A DNA stretch of 64,000 nucleotides. Origin: Prionace glauca (lineage: Eukaryota; Chordata; Chondrichthyes; Carcharhiniformes; Carcharhinidae). The stretch's first letter is position 1. Each line of letters begins with the position of its first letter. Made by a program: the position numbers and the translations under genes. The stretch is from positions 4,060,863 through 4,124,862 of the forward strand of contig CM075736.1 in the NCBI GenBank assembly GCA_037974335.1, read 5' to 3'. The notes below the pieces were generated by a model. It searched no databases. It was not told the DNA's origin and was given only the letters and a program-made list of their open reading frames with translations. Shown piece after piece: positions 1-11,509 of the stretch.

Positions 1-978
1 TAGTGGTGGGGCAGAAATTGAGCCCTCAGCTGAGAATTTCAATTTCACCTGGTTGAAGTGTGTAGTCCGACAAATTGACAATAGACCTCCCTGTGGTCGT
101 GCTGTTTTCGACTGTGGTGCCGGGGGAGGCTTGGTTGATGCTGGTGGTGATGCCGAGTTTTTCAAGTTTCCTGCTCTTGGTGTGCATGTAGGTGGTGTAG
201 TTTCTTTGTCTCATCTGCTTGGCAGAGTTTCGCAGCCGGTCTGCGTCCTGAGCACAAGTTGAGAATATGTATTCCATTTTAGTTTCCAGGGTGTGGATTT
301 GCTGTAAAGCTGGTGTATGAGGTAGTTGAGGAGTGTGAGAGAGGTGCAACGGCAAAGTCTCTCAGCGTAGTCTGTGTTATAGGTTGCCCTGAGTGGGTTC
401 GTGATCTGTAGTCCTTTCGGTATCTTGTCTGCTTTCTTGCATCTCTGTTCCCTTCCTGTTGGCAAACACTTCAGTGGTCACGGGCATTCGGCCTCTGACC
501 TTTGGGTAAGCATTCTCCAAGGTGGCCTTCACGACACACGACAGCACAGAGTCGCTGAGCAGAGACTGATAGCCAAGTTCCACACACACGAGGACGGTCT
601 CAACAGGGGTCTTGGGTTCATGTCACACTATCTGTAACCCCTGTGACTTGCCTGGGTTTGCAAAACCTCACTTACTGTACTGTCTGGAGACAATACACAT
701 CTCTTTAACCTGTGATCAGTGCTCCTTCCACACACATTGTCGGCCACTTTAAGACTTGAATAGCAGATTAGGTGTAAAGTTTCACACTCTAATCAGTAAT
801 CTGTAAACTGTCTGTGCTTTATATGCTCTGTTTGAGGCCAGAACTCTCCATTCACCTGACGAAGAGGTTAACCTCGAAAGCTTGTGAGTTTACTATCAAA
901 TAATTTGGTTGGACTTAAACCTGGTGTTGTCAGACTTCTTACTCTGTTTACCCCAGTCCAACGCCGGCATCTCCACAT
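1..978 (+). repeat. Dispersed elasmobranch-type repeat, 3' part
   Basis: Sequence I recognise as a common dispersed repeat of shark genomes; its class is unresolved. Its last about 125 bases (855-978) carry the characteristic tail running from the cctgacgaagag motif to ccggcatctccacatc. The same tail forms one arm of the short hairpin retroposons at 2,219-2,389 and 61,234-61,387. Short open frames on both strands are not conserved-looking and are not called as genes. Confidence 0.5.
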
Positions 979-980
979 CA

Positions 981-1999
981 TAGCTGATAGAAGACAGAGG
1001 GTGGTGGTTGATGGGAAATATTCAACCTGGAGTTCAGTTACTAGTGCTGTTTGTCATTTTTATAAATGACCGAGATGAGGGTGTAGAAGGATGGGTTAGT
1101 AAATTTGCTGATGACACTAAAGTTGGAGGAGTTGTAGACAGTGAGGATGGATATTAGAGTTTGCAGAGGGACGTAGATAAACTGCAGAGCTGGGCTGAGA
1201 GGTGGCAAATGGAGTTTAATGCGGAAAAGTCTGAGGTGATTCACTTTGGAAAGAGTAACAGGAGTACAGAATATAGGGCTAATGGAAGGACTCTTGGTCG
1301 TGTCGACGAGCAGAGAGATCTCGGTGTACATGTGCATAGATCCCTGAAAGTTGACACCCAGGTTGATAAGGTTGATAAGAAGGCCTATAGTGTGTTAGCT
1401 TTTATTGGTAGAGGGATTGAATTTCAGAGCTGTAAGATCATGTTGCAACTGTACAAAACTCTGGTGCGGCAGCACTTGGAGTATTGTGTACTGTTCTGGT
1501 TGCCGCATTATAAGAAAGATGTGGAAGCACTGGAAAGGGTGCAGAGGAGGTTTACCAGGATGTTGCCTGGTATGGTGGGAAGGTCTTATGAGGAAAGGCT
1601 GAGGCACTTGAGGTTGTTTTCGTTAGAGAGAAGTAGGATATGAGGTGACCTAGTTGAGGCATACAAGATGATCAAAAGGTTAGTTAGGGTGGACAGTGAG
1701 AGCCTTTTTCCTCGGATGGTGATGGCTAACATGAGGGGACATAGCTTTAAATTGAGGGGTGATAATTATAGGACGGATGTCAGAGGTGGGTTCTTTACTC
1801 AGAGGGTAGTAAGGGCATGGAATGCCCTGTCTGCAGCAGTTGTGGACTCACCAACTTTAAGAGCATTCAAATAGTCGGTGGATAAGCATATGGATAACAT
1901 TGGAATAGTTTAGGTTAGAGGGTCATTAGATTCGTTCCACTGGTTGGCGCAACATCAAGGGCCGAAGGGCCTGTACTGCGCTGTAATGTTCTATGTTCT
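981..1999 (+). mobile_element. CR1-like LINE, 5'-truncated 3' end
   Basis: The plus strand encodes the C-terminal half of a CR1-like reverse transcriptase: the RQRVVVDGKYSTW block, FADDTKVGG, WQMEFNAEKSEVIHFG, and the LEYCVLFW and VQRRFTRMLPGM blocks, then a 3' UTR with the gggccgaagggcctgt motif and a short ATGTTCT-type tail. The PQGSVLGPLL motif is lost to an internal deletion near 1,045, and stops break the frame (for example after RSRI near 1,643). Dead fragment. Confidence 0.85.
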
Positions 2000-2218
2000 A
2001 AACTTCTTTATTAGTTGTAAGGTTATAAGCAACCTTATCACGCTAAGTAAACTAATTCGTAGCAACCACAGAGAAGTAATATCAACCTTTAAATGGCTTC
2101 TGAAAGTGAAGGGTCACTAATAGAGATCTGATGAAATATCAATTAAATTAATTCCAAAACTCAATGAGCTCAATCACGAGAGCATGACAGCATATAACCC
2201 CGGTCCCAAACAAATGGG

Positions 2219-2389
2219 CACAGTAAGAAGTCTTACAACACCAGATTAAAGTCCAATAGGTTTATTTGGAATCATGAGCTTTCGGAACGCTTCTCCCTTC
2301 ATGATTCCAAATAAATTTGTTGGGCTTTGACCTGGTGTTGTGAGATTTCTTATTGTACCCACCCCAGTCCAATGCCAGCATTTCCACAT
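2219..2389 (+). repeat. Hairpin retroposon with 13-bp target-site duplication
   Basis: The 171-bp insert is an imperfect palindrome: the left arm (from cacagtaagaagtcttac) is the reverse complement of the right arm, with a short centre around 2,280-2,305. It is flanked by an exact 13-bp repeat, ccaaacaaatggg, at 2,206-2,218 and 2,390-2,402, as expected of a LINE-mobilised retroposon. The right end matches the tail of the dispersed repeat at 855-978. Confidence 0.7.
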
Positions 2390-2664
2390 CCAAACAAATG
2401 GGTAAGGGAGATATCATAAAACATTGTTTTATCTTAACAAGTAATAAAGTAAGAAATTAAAATGAGTGGCATAGTCCCATGTGTAATTGATGTCTTACAG
2501 TGCCAGTCGTTTTCAGGGGGACAATAGGAAATGGCATCAATAAATGGTCATCATCATGAAATTAATTGGAAACTGATCATGCCCATCTAGAACAATCACA
2601 GATTGATTACACACCCTTAAACCAATTAAGAAGTGGCTTTACTTCATTTTACGCCAGATAGAAT

Positions 2665-3161
2665 GCAAAAACTTGTTAGCCTTTTGGCTCCGATCAAGGG
2701 TCCAATCAAGCCCAGAAAGCCTCATCTTGTCAGCTTGGATCTTATTTGTTTCCCTTGTGGGGACTTTGACTTGGATTCAATTGGATTTTGAGTTTAATGT
2801 TTGGAGCAAGCAAGGAATGGATTTGGATTGCCCAGTCCACCCTGAGCACTGGCTCTGTAACTTTAATAATTGGCTAAGTTCGAGCGTCACATCAAGATGG
2901 AGTACAGTGCCTTATCTTGTCAGCCTGGATCTTGTTTGACTCCCTTGTGGGGACCATGAATTAGATTTGAATTTAGTTTTTGGAGCAAGCAAGGAATGGA
3001 CTTGGGTTTGCCTGGTCCATTCTGAACATTGATTTTGTAACATTAATAAAGGTTTTGTTTCAAGAATCATTGTTGTGGCTTGGAACGTGTTCATTAGCAG
3101 AAGCTTTAACTGAGTAAGTTACACAGCATGTCTCTCATGTCAGGAAGGAAGCAGAAGTTAC
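2665..3161 (+). repeat. U2-snRNA-like dimeric repeat, left inverted arm
   Basis: Two head-to-tail monomers (about 2,670-2,870 and 2,875-3,060). Each starts with a sequence like the U2 snRNA 5' end (ccttttggctccgatcaag; second copy ttggctaag...atcaag). Each continues with a cttgtcagcttggatctt block like U2 stem IIa, and a tttggagcaagcaaggaatgg...cagtccattctgag block like the U2 3' half. With 3,985-4,468 it forms a long inverted repeat. Not a functional U2 gene: the sequence is too diverged and carries family-specific insertions. Confidence 0.6.
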
Positions 3162-3229
3162 AAAGAAAGAACAGGGACCCAGTATCAACCTGGACCAAGG
3201 TTGAAATGGAAAGCAGGAGCCCATTGTAA

Positions 3230-3890
3230 TATGATAGTCCTTACATGTCCATTGGGCACTACAGGGGCTGGGGTGTGTTATAGACCCTTAGAATCACATT
3301 TTGATTTAATGTTTTAAGTTTCCTTTGGACTTTGGTTTCTGTTCGGGCTGTCCCCCCTTCCTTTTTGGGGGGCTGCCCCTCTTAATTTGTCCCTAAATTA
3401 ATTTGAGTTCATTTTACTTGCTGGGCCGTTAAAAGATAGTTATGTCCTGCCCTGTCTTTAATAGGTATTAACCTACAACTTATTAAAGCTTTCCTGAGTT
3501 ACTTCACCAAATTGCCTCCTGTTGCCTAAGTGGTTTTAACGTCACTAATGAACATGATTAGAATTTTAATTCAGACAATACCTAACTAGAACCCATAAAG
3601 TGGTGACCCTAGACATTTGGGACTGAATGGAAACATTTGTTTTGATGAAGGATCACAGTGAATGTATTAGGCCGTCAGTGCAGTCAGAAAGGGGGAGCCC
3701 TTAGATTGCAGAATTATTGTGAACCTGCCGGTGATTACTGACAGTTCTGACAAGATTTTAGTTAAGATGATCTCTCCTCGCTACCGAGATAGGACAGAAA
3801 AGATGTGCAGCAAAAGTGGCCAAACACCTGTTGCAGAATGGTTGGAGAAGTGCGGTAGAGATCCTTTGGAAATGATAGTTATGTTCGTCC
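3230..3890 (+). mobile_element. Possible retrovirus-like fragment (LTR and leader)
   Basis: The segment looks like an LTR followed by a leader and the beginning of a gag-like frame. It lies between two inverted U2-like repeats and has no second LTR or pol in the window. It is a short broken fossil; the family is not assigned with confidence. Confidence 0.25.
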
Positions 3891-3898
3891 AGAAATAG

Positions 3899-3924
3899 GG
3901 GTGGGGGGGGGGGGGGGGAGGTGG
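3899..3924 (+). repeat. G-run low-complexity tract
   Basis: A nearly uninterrupted run of G residues within the spacer of the large inverted repeat. Confidence 0.9.
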
Positions 3925-3984
3925 AGTGGTGTTGTAATGAGGTTAGGAGCTGAGTGACCTTGGCAGAACTCTAAGTGGGAGTCT

Positions 3985-4468
3985 GTAACTTCTGCTTCCT
4001 TCCTGACACTAGGGACTTGCTGTGGAACTTACTCAGTTAAAGCTTCTGCTAATGAACACAACCAACAATTCTTAAAAACAAAAATTCCTTTATTAATGTT
4101 ACAAAATCAATGTTCATAATGGACCAGGCAAACCCAAATCCATTCCTTGCTTGCTCCAAAAACTAAATTCAAATCTAATTCATGGTCCCCACAAGAGAGT
4201 CAAACAAAATCCAGGCTGACAAGATAAGGCATTGTACTCCATCTTGATGTGACGCTTGAACTTTGCTAATTATTAAAGTTACAGAGCCAGTGCTCAGAGT
4301 GGACTGGGCAATCCAGATCCATTCCTTGCTTGCTCCAAACATCAAACTCAAAATACAATTGAATCCAAGTCAAGGTCCCCACAAGGGAAACAAACAAGAT
4401 CCAAGCTGACAAGATGAGGATTTCTGGGCTTGATTGGACCCTTGATCTTAGCCAAGATGCAGTTTGCA
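3985..4468 (-). repeat. U2-snRNA-like dimeric repeat, right inverted arm
   Basis: On the minus strand this repeats the arrangement at 2,665-3,161: two U2-like monomers plus the inner segment containing cattagcagaagctttaac. This copy keeps the U2-like ttggctaagatcaag better than the left arm does. The arms are about 490 bp with an 823-bp spacer. Confidence 0.6.
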
Positions 4469-5154
4469 TACAAAATCTGCCTTAGTTGTTACTTCCGCTC
4501 AGGCAGGAGTTCACAGAGAGAAACAAGGCACAGGAGGCTCACACACCAGCTGAGATGCCAGTGGAGCTTCAGTGGAAGCAGTTAAGCAGACTCAGAAAGA
4601 AGGTTAGTCACTGCCTGTGTAAAACCGCAGGCGGTCGTGGCGAAATTGAAGCAAAGCGGGCTTCCCTTTCAGCTAGATGAGACATCAGCTGGTTGTGTGT
4701 CACAATCCGTTTCTCTAAATTCAATCTAGCCATAACAGCTCAGATGCGGTTAATCGGGGGAATGGTGCAACCACTTGTTTCGTAGAAGAGGTTCTGCAAC
4801 GGGTATTTGCCACTTCTTATCTCACTATAGCAGCCTACCGCGAAAATAACAATTGCTCAAAGCATTCCTGAAAATAACCTGGTTTTTAGAGTTTAGAAAT
4901 TCCACTTAGAAATATTTTGATCTCAAAATTACACTCACTCGGCAGTTATTTTTGCTAGGAAGTTTCTGTGAATTGTTTCAGGAAGAATTGACTAGACGTG
5001 CAAAGTTGGAAGGGAAGATGGGTCAGATGCATTTGTGTTTGTTCTGCAGGTTTGCGAGTTGTGGAAACACATTATTGTCTTTGGATTTTAATGGCAATAG
5101 AAGAAGAATCAGTGATTGTTTTAAAGTGGGACAATGTGAACAGAATATTAACGA
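4469..5154. other. No recognised gene or repeat
   Basis: Short open frames such as 4,486-4,680 and 4,952-5,173 show no domain or splice context that I recognise. Nothing else is supported here. Confidence 0.5.
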
Positions 5155-5265
5155 TAGGACCCCTACAGTGTAGAAAGAGGCCATTCAGCCCATCGAGTCT
5201 GTGCCAACTCTCCGAAACTACCTCTTACCCACCTCAACCGATCCCTGCGCTGCTAAGTTTCACGC
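5155..5265 (-). repeat. HE1-type SINE tail fragment
   Basis: Contains the reverse complement of the typical SINE 3' region (ctacagtgtagaaagaggcc, then attcagcccatcgagtctg), shared with the SINEs at 26,290, 37,641 and 60,990. Confidence 0.6.
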
Positions 5266-7270
5266 AGTAAACACTCTCCGGCTGTAGGACCTCGTCCCTC
5301 GGTGCTTCATGCCCTAAGATCCGGATTGACGACCACAGATAAAATCCATGATTTTAGCTGGAAAGATGTTGCAATGGTTTGCCGTTGCCTTTTCGATATG
5401 GCTGGACATTTCACCCTCCCATTCTTACGGCGTACCATAAATGGTTCTGTAAGGATATACCGGCTGTTATTCGATCTGTCCGGCCACGTTATAAGCTCAT
5501 CTTCCATTGTGCAGTGAAACTTGAAGCCAGAGCTTCTGGCTCAGGGTCAAGGATATTATTAAAGTACCACACACGTCCCTTGGAGCCTTTCTGTATCGAG
5601 CTTACATTTAGGATTCTGAATGTTAAACTCAAGTTGAAACATGTTCTCTAGACTTGCTATATTTTAAATGCCTTCGACATTACAAGAACCTCTTTTAGAA
5701 AGCTGTTGAATCTCTCATTTCCATAGAAAATTCAGTCTTTTTTGATATTTATCAGCTGCAATATTCGTATCATCTTTGTACATTTTTAATCTTGCCGTGG
5801 AATCTTACAATTTAAATGTGTAATTATTATGCTACGGAAAGCAATTGCAGCTACATGATATTTCGAATTCTGTCAATGATCTTAGTGACTGCTTTCATCA
5901 TTTAGGGAACGATTAAAATGTTCACCCGTAAAATGTAAAACCGTCCACTGGAGCATCGATTCCGATGCAATGACTTTGAAAGTTTAGGTTGAAATGTTCA
6001 TGAGGTCAGGGGAACTTGATGGGTGAAGCGGAAGTGCCAGCACAACTGTGTTTAACGTTAAAAGAATTGACCAAGGGAAAGACAGAAGAGGAAAAGAGCG
6101 GTTGTCTCCGACGGCAACATGACCCTGAAAGAGGAGCACAGAGTACATTCAAACCTAAGGAACAGATAGGGAAGAGGTCCCATCTTTTTTCTACCCTGTT
6201 TCTCAGAACCTGTTCGGTTTAGGGCCATTAGTATAACAAGCTGTGCACAGGGACAGGGAGAGATTTACAGTGTGGGATGGAGCATGAGGCGAGCGGACAA
6301 GTGAAAGACAGGGAGAGAGTCTCACTGTGGCAGAAATGTGGACAGAGCGAGATAGAGAGGAAATGGCAGAGACGGACAGGCTAAGACTGATAGAGACAGA
6401 GAAATTTAATGGGATTGAAGACAAGCAGAGAGATGAGACAGGCAGAAAGAGAATGGATGTATTGAAATGATTAACGAAGGTAACAGTTCTTGCACAAACT
6501 CATTCTCTAACTTCCCTAAACTTGGAATCCCAGTCGCTGAGCTACGCGAAGTCGCACAGTACAAATTCATGAAATCTGCAGCGTAATATCTCGAAAATAT
6601 CTCTGACTTTGCTGACCTCTACCCAGACCTTGACACTCAAGAGACCTCCGCCCAGTTCAATGAAATAAGATAATTTCCTCACCACTGCCTGTACATTTGA
6701 ATCCTGGTGTTCTTCATCTAATTTCACTATAAATCAGGAAGTAACTGCATTTACCCAACAATGAATAATCAGTTATTTCTATGGTTTGGATTTCAGCTAT
6801 CACAAACCTCCATCTTTGTTCTTCGGTAACTTTCCGGCTACATTGACCGATTCTATTGACCCATAATCCAATCAGTTTTGCACAGTCCTCCAATCTGACC
6901 AGCATCTTTTTGTTTTTCAACCCAGCTGCCTCATACAGTTCATAATTCGGCCCTGGCTCAGAAATAAACAAATCTAAACCGAGCATATGATTCATTACAA
7001 AACCGATTAAGAGAGGAAGGCCATTCTTTCCACAGGTCCATGTCTCTTTGTCACACTAGTCATTTTCAGTTGAGAATTTTCATGTGAGATCCTTCCTTTA
7101 GCAAATCCACAACCATCAGATACCCGCTTTCCATATTGATCTCATAAAAATAATTCACCAAAAGTATTTATTTAACTTTCTGCCTCGATGAAGTAGTTAA
7201 TGTAGAAAAAAGAGAAAAGCACATCTCAGACGACGAATTGTCGTCTACTCAAAGAACACCGGGGCGATGA
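5266..7270. other. Largely unrecognised sequence
   Basis: No gene is supported. A purine-rich stretch with gagaga/gacag repeats spans about 6,240-6,460. Two minus-strand open frames (6,542-6,727 and 6,714-6,995) are modest in length, show no recognisable domain and are not called. A 19-base near-perfect palindrome (agacgac-gaatt-gtcgtct) lies at 7,228-7,246. Confidence 0.5.
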
Positions 7271-7272
7271 TT

Positions 7273-7313
7273 GATAGGTGACCTCAGACAACAAAAGTCT
7301 GAGGTCACCTATC
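7273..7313. repeat. Perfect 17-bp hairpin at a LINE 5' junction
   Basis: Arms 7,273-7,289 and 7,297-7,313 are perfect reverse complements around the 7-base loop aacaaaa. The right arm is the first sequence of the Rex1-like 3' fragment that follows. Confidence 0.9.
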
Positions 7314-7538
7314 AGTCAACTCAAGAACAGCTTCTTCCCTACTGCCTTCAGACTTTTGAATGGACCTACCTCACATTAAATTCATCTTTTTCTGCATTCT
7401 AGCTATGATTATAACACTACATGCTGCATCCTTTCCTTCGCTATATACAGTATGCTTTGTCTGTGTAGCGCACAACAGACAATACTTTTCACTGTATACT
7501 AATACATGTGACAATAATAAATCAAATCAAAGCTGTTA
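7297..7538 (+). mobile_element. Rex1-like LINE 3' end
   Basis: Short 5'-truncated copy holding the end of the reverse transcriptase frame (LLPYCLQTFEWTYL-like block) and the 3' UTR, ending in aataataaatcaaatcaa. The same tail ends the copy at 29,527-31,022 and, on the other strand, begins the copy at 7,886. Confidence 0.75.
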
Positions 7539-7814
7539 TTGGATGTTAGCTTGTAGATTAAAACAAAGCACGTCCAGGCAAAGTCCAGTGGGTTAATTCA
7601 TGGATAAAAGCTGCAGCATGAGAAAAGACTAAGCATTCCTGGAAATTAACTGCCAAGAATTAAATTGGGATGGGTGAAATTAAGGAATAGCAATCCCATT
7701 CTGTCAGTCATTGACAGTGATGATTTTGTTGACTGTGTTCAAATATGCAAAATAGTCGCAGGATAAGGAATGATTATGGTCCTGACCAGTCAAAGATATA
7801 ATGCTCTTCATTTT

Positions 7815-7885
7815 TGAATTCCCATATGGACTGTGGGTGTCACCAGCTAGGGTAGCATTTATTGATCGCCCCTACTTGCACTTGA
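7815..7885 (+). repeat. Dispersed repeat, left part, split by a Rex1-like LINE
   Basis: Contains the gggtgtcaccagctagg...agcatttattgatcgcccc segment of a repeat common in sharks. The rest of the same repeat resumes at about 9,446 on the far side of a LINE insertion. Confidence 0.55.
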
Positions 7886-9445
7886 GAATTTGATTTGATT
7901 TGAGTTATTACTGTCACATGTATTAGCACAGTGAAAAGTATTATTTCTTGCACACTATACAGACAGCGCATACCCTTCATAGAGAAGAAAATGAGAGAGT
8001 GCAGAGTGCTATAGTCACAGCTTGGGTTTAGAGAAAGATCAACTTAATGCAAGGTAGGTCCATTCAAAATTCTGATAACAGCAGGGAAAGAATTGTTCTT
8101 GAATCGGTTGGTATGTGACCTCAGAGTATCTTTTTCTTGACGGAAGAAGGTGGAAGACAGAAACTCCGGGGTGTGTCGGGTCCTTAATTATGCTGGCTGC
8201 TTTGCTGAGGTAGCGGGAAGTGTAGACAGAGTCGATGAATGGGAGGCTGGTTTGCATGATGGATTGGGCTACATTCATGACCTTTTATTGCTACTTGCTG
8301 TCTTGGGTAGAGCAGGAGTCATACCAAGCTGTATTACAAACAGAAAGAATGCTTTCTGTGGAGTATCTGTAAATTTGGTGAGAGTTGTTGTTGGCGTGCC
8401 AAATTTCCTTAATCTTCTGAGAAAGTAGAGACGTTGGTGGGTTTTCTTAACTATAGTGTCAGGGGGACCACACAGTTGTTGGTGATCTGGACAACTAAAA
8501 ATTTGAAGATCTTAACACTTTCTACTTCGTCCCCTTTGATGTAGACAGGGGCATGTTCTCCTTTACGCTTCCTGAAGCTGATGACAATCTTCTTAATTTT
8601 GTTGACATTGAGGGAGAGATGATTGTCGCCGTACCAGGTCATTAGATTCTTTGTTTCATTCCTGTACTCTGTCTCGTCATTGTTTGAGATCCGACCCACT
8701 ACAGTGGTGTTATCAGCAAACTTGAAAATTGAACTGGAGGGGAATTTGGCTGCACAGTCATAGGTGTATAAGGAGTATAGTAGGGAGCTGAGAACACAGC
8801 CTTCTGGTGCACCAGTGTTGAGGATGATCATGAAGGAGGTGTTGTTGCCTATCCTTGCAGATACGGTCTGTGAGTTAGGAAGTTCAGGATCCAATCGCAG
8901 AGGCAGAAGCTGAGGCCCAGACCATGGTGTTTGGAGATGATTTTTATGGGAATAATAGTGTTGAAGGCTGAGCTGTTGTCAATAAATAAGACTCTGACAT
9001 TGGTATTTTTGTTATCTATGTGTTCCAGGATTGAATGCAGGGCCAGGGAGATGGTGTCTGCTGTGAACCTGTTGCAGCAGTAGGCAAACTGTAGTGAATC
9101 CAGGTAATCTGGGAGGCTGGAATTGATTCGTGCCATGACTAGCCTTTTGATGCACTTCATAATGATGGCTGTCAGAGCCACTGGCCGATAGTCATTAAGG
9201 CACGCTGCTTGGTTTTTATTAGGTACAGTGACGATGGTTGTCTTCTTAAAGCAGATAGAAACCTCAGAATGATGTGAAGAGAGGTTGAAGATATCTGCAA
9301 ATATCCTTGCCAACTGATCTGTGCAGGATCTGAGTGCTCGTCCCATCTGGGCTGGTCGCTTCTCGTAGGTTGACCTTTGAGAAAGCTGCTCTGACATCCA
9401 TCAATGGTGACCCCAGATACAGATTCATCCAGAGCTTCCAGGCTG
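7886..9445 (-). mobile_element. Rex1-like LINE, 5'-truncated, decayed
   Basis: The minus strand encodes a reverse transcriptase in two adjacent frames: [61 protein letters not shown], then NTGAPEGCVLSSLLYSLYT, FADNTTVVGRI, LSLNVNKIKKIVISFRK and VKIFKFLVVQI. Motif order and wording fit the Rex1/Babar group of Jockey-like LINEs. The catalytic FADD reads FADN, and the frame shifts near 8,870 with further breaks towards the 3' end. It inserted into the dispersed repeat that flanks it. Confidence 0.8.
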
Positions 9446-9835
9446 CAAGGTGGCGCTGATCTGCATTCTTGTATTGCAGTTCCATTTGTGTTGGCACACC
9501 AACAGTGCTGTTAGGGAGGAAGTTCCAGGATTTTCATCCACTGGCAGTGAATGAGTGGTGATATTTTTCCAAGTTAGGAAAGTGAATGTCTTGGAGGGAA
9601 ATTTCCTCGTGTTGGTGTTCCCATTTGTCTTCTGACCTTGTTCTTCTGGATAATAGTGGTAATTGGTTTGGGAGTTGCTCCCATTGATGTATTCCTGCAG
9701 TACATCATATAGATGGTGTGCACTGCTGCCACTATTTGTTGGTGGTGGAGGAGGGAATGAATGTTTGTAGAAGGAGTGTAGAGGTGTAGATTGTTTTATC
9801 CTGGATGGTGTCAAGCTTCCTGAAGTAGTATTTGC
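9446..9835 (+). repeat. Dispersed repeat, right part
   Basis: Resumes the repeat interrupted at 7,885: aggtggcgctgatctgc, caacagtgctgttaggg, then ggttgttcccatttg-like and gtggtggaggagggaatgaa blocks, ending near gatggtgtcaagcttcctga. Its class is unresolved. The antisense open frame here (9,425-9,814) is a shadow. Confidence 0.55.
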
Positions 9836-10469
9836 ACTTAACTGTCCCTTCAGAGCAGTTCCTTGAAAACTACCTCCTGATCACAGTGACTGCACATATG
9901 CAAATGTTACCTGCAACCACCAATTACCTTCACCCCTCTGCTGCCCTCACCTGGATTCTTGCTTTCACTTGAAATCGGAAGGTGTCTCCCAGAAACCCAC
10001 CTGGTCGCAGTGCCTGCAGCAATGCAAATGTTACCTGCAACCGGCAATCACCTTCGCCTGTTCATCCCAAGCAGCTCGGTGACGCAGGACTCTGTGCTCT
10101 ACGGGCTGTTTTTCAAACTGCTGCTGGAGGTCATCAATTTGGTGAAGGATGCACTTTGGTCCGCCCGACTTTTATTTATTGACAAGAATCTGTCAGTCTC
10201 TTATTTATTGACAACAGCTCAGCCTTCAGCATTATTATTCCCATAAAAATTATCTCCAAACAGCATAGCCTGGGCTTCAGCTTCTCCCTCTGCGACTGGA
10301 TCCTGAACTGAAGCTGTTATAGACAGTCACTGGATGGAGTCATACCTACCACAGAGGAAGAGTTCAATCATCTCAGTTCCAGGACATCACTGCAGAAGTT
10401 CCTCAGAGTAGTGTCCTCAGCCCAAATATCTTCAGCTGCTTCATCAATGGCCTTCATAAGATCAGAAGC
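9836..10469 (+). repeat. Composite of short LINE fragments
   Basis: Holds a direct repeat: a block containing atgcaaatgttacctgcaac occurs near 9,897 and again near 10,021. A Tx1-like C-terminal fragment follows (about 10,061-10,170, duplicated at 10,936-11,060). Then comes a Rex1-like fragment (about 10,195-10,310, encoding [14 protein letters not shown]) and a small RT-like piece. The Tx1 and Rex1 parts meet at a repeated ttatttattgaca. Confidence 0.5.
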
Positions 10470-11505
10470 AGGGACGTTTGAGGTTCTACGTGTCCCAAGT
10501 GTTGCGGAGGATGGGTCTGGCCACACTGCCGCAGAACACTCTACTTGGTTGGACAGTACTGCAGCACCTGTCCATCGTGGAGAAATTTTTCCACAAACAA
10601 CCTTTGACCAAATGGCGATCAAGCAGTGGTCAGTGTGTAATGTCCTTGAGGCCCTGAAAGAAAAGGGGATGGTGGATGATTCCCTGAGCAGCCTGTCAAT
10701 GTCATCTGGCAGAATGTCTGATCACCAGAACTCACAAAGAAGCACCAAGACCTGGCTTGGCTGGTGGTGAGAAGAACACTCCCCATCAGAACCTTTATGC
10801 ACGCTCAAGGTCTCAACATCACCGCATGCTGCCCTTGAAGTAGCTGCGGGGGTGATGAGACGGTCGCACACCTCCTTGTGGAATGCGCCTTTGCAAAGAA
10901 GGTCTGGAACGAGATGCAGTGGTATTTGTCAAGGTTCATCCTGAGCAGCTCAGTGACGCAGGACTCTGTGCTCTACGGGCTCTTTCCAGGGACGCACACT
11001 GAGGCAAATATCAGCTGCTGCTGGAGGGTCATCAATTCGGTGAAGGACACACTTTGGTCTGCCCGAAACTTGCTGATCTTCCAGTGCAAAGATTTGTCCT
11101 TGACTGAGTGTTGCAGATTGGCATATTCCAAGGTCCAGGACTACATGCTGAGGGGCATGCTCAAGCTTGGGACAGTTGCTGCAAAGGCACAATGGGGAAA
11201 GGCCAGACTGTAAGGCCTTTCAACCAAGGCAGACCAAGGGCCCAGGAACTGCAGAATACCCTCGGCCTTGCGTAACTGTGTGCTAATCTGAAAAATAACA
11301 GGACACAGTAAAAGCTGAGGCATGTATATAGTTTTAAGTAATGAAATCTAATGAATGTAATGTCATGTGAATAAGCATAGTATTGTACAGAAAAAAAATT
11401 ATTCTGTTTTTGCACTGTTTGTAATTTTTGGCTCTGTTGTTTTGCAATTGTCTATTTGAGAGTTTTTTTTATGAATAAAGAATATTTTTGAAATAAAAAG
11501 AACAT
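10470..11505 (+). mobile_element. Tx1-like LINE 3' end
   Basis: Encodes the C-terminal region of a Tx1-group (L1 clade) ORF2, including FHKQPLTKWRSSSG-like sequence and the zinc-knuckle-like tail HLLVECAFAKKVWNEMQ, followed by LYGLFPGTHTE and WRVINSVKDTLWSARNLL. The 3' UTR ends with aataaagaatatttttg. The same region is found at 61,680-62,770. Frame breaks show that it is dead. Confidence 0.75.
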
Positions 11506-11509
11506 TGGC

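Noticed and set aside
6542-6995. Two adjacent minus-strand frames that look protein-like
   Set aside because: They are short, have no recognised motif, and no convincing splice sites or neighbours link them to a gene.
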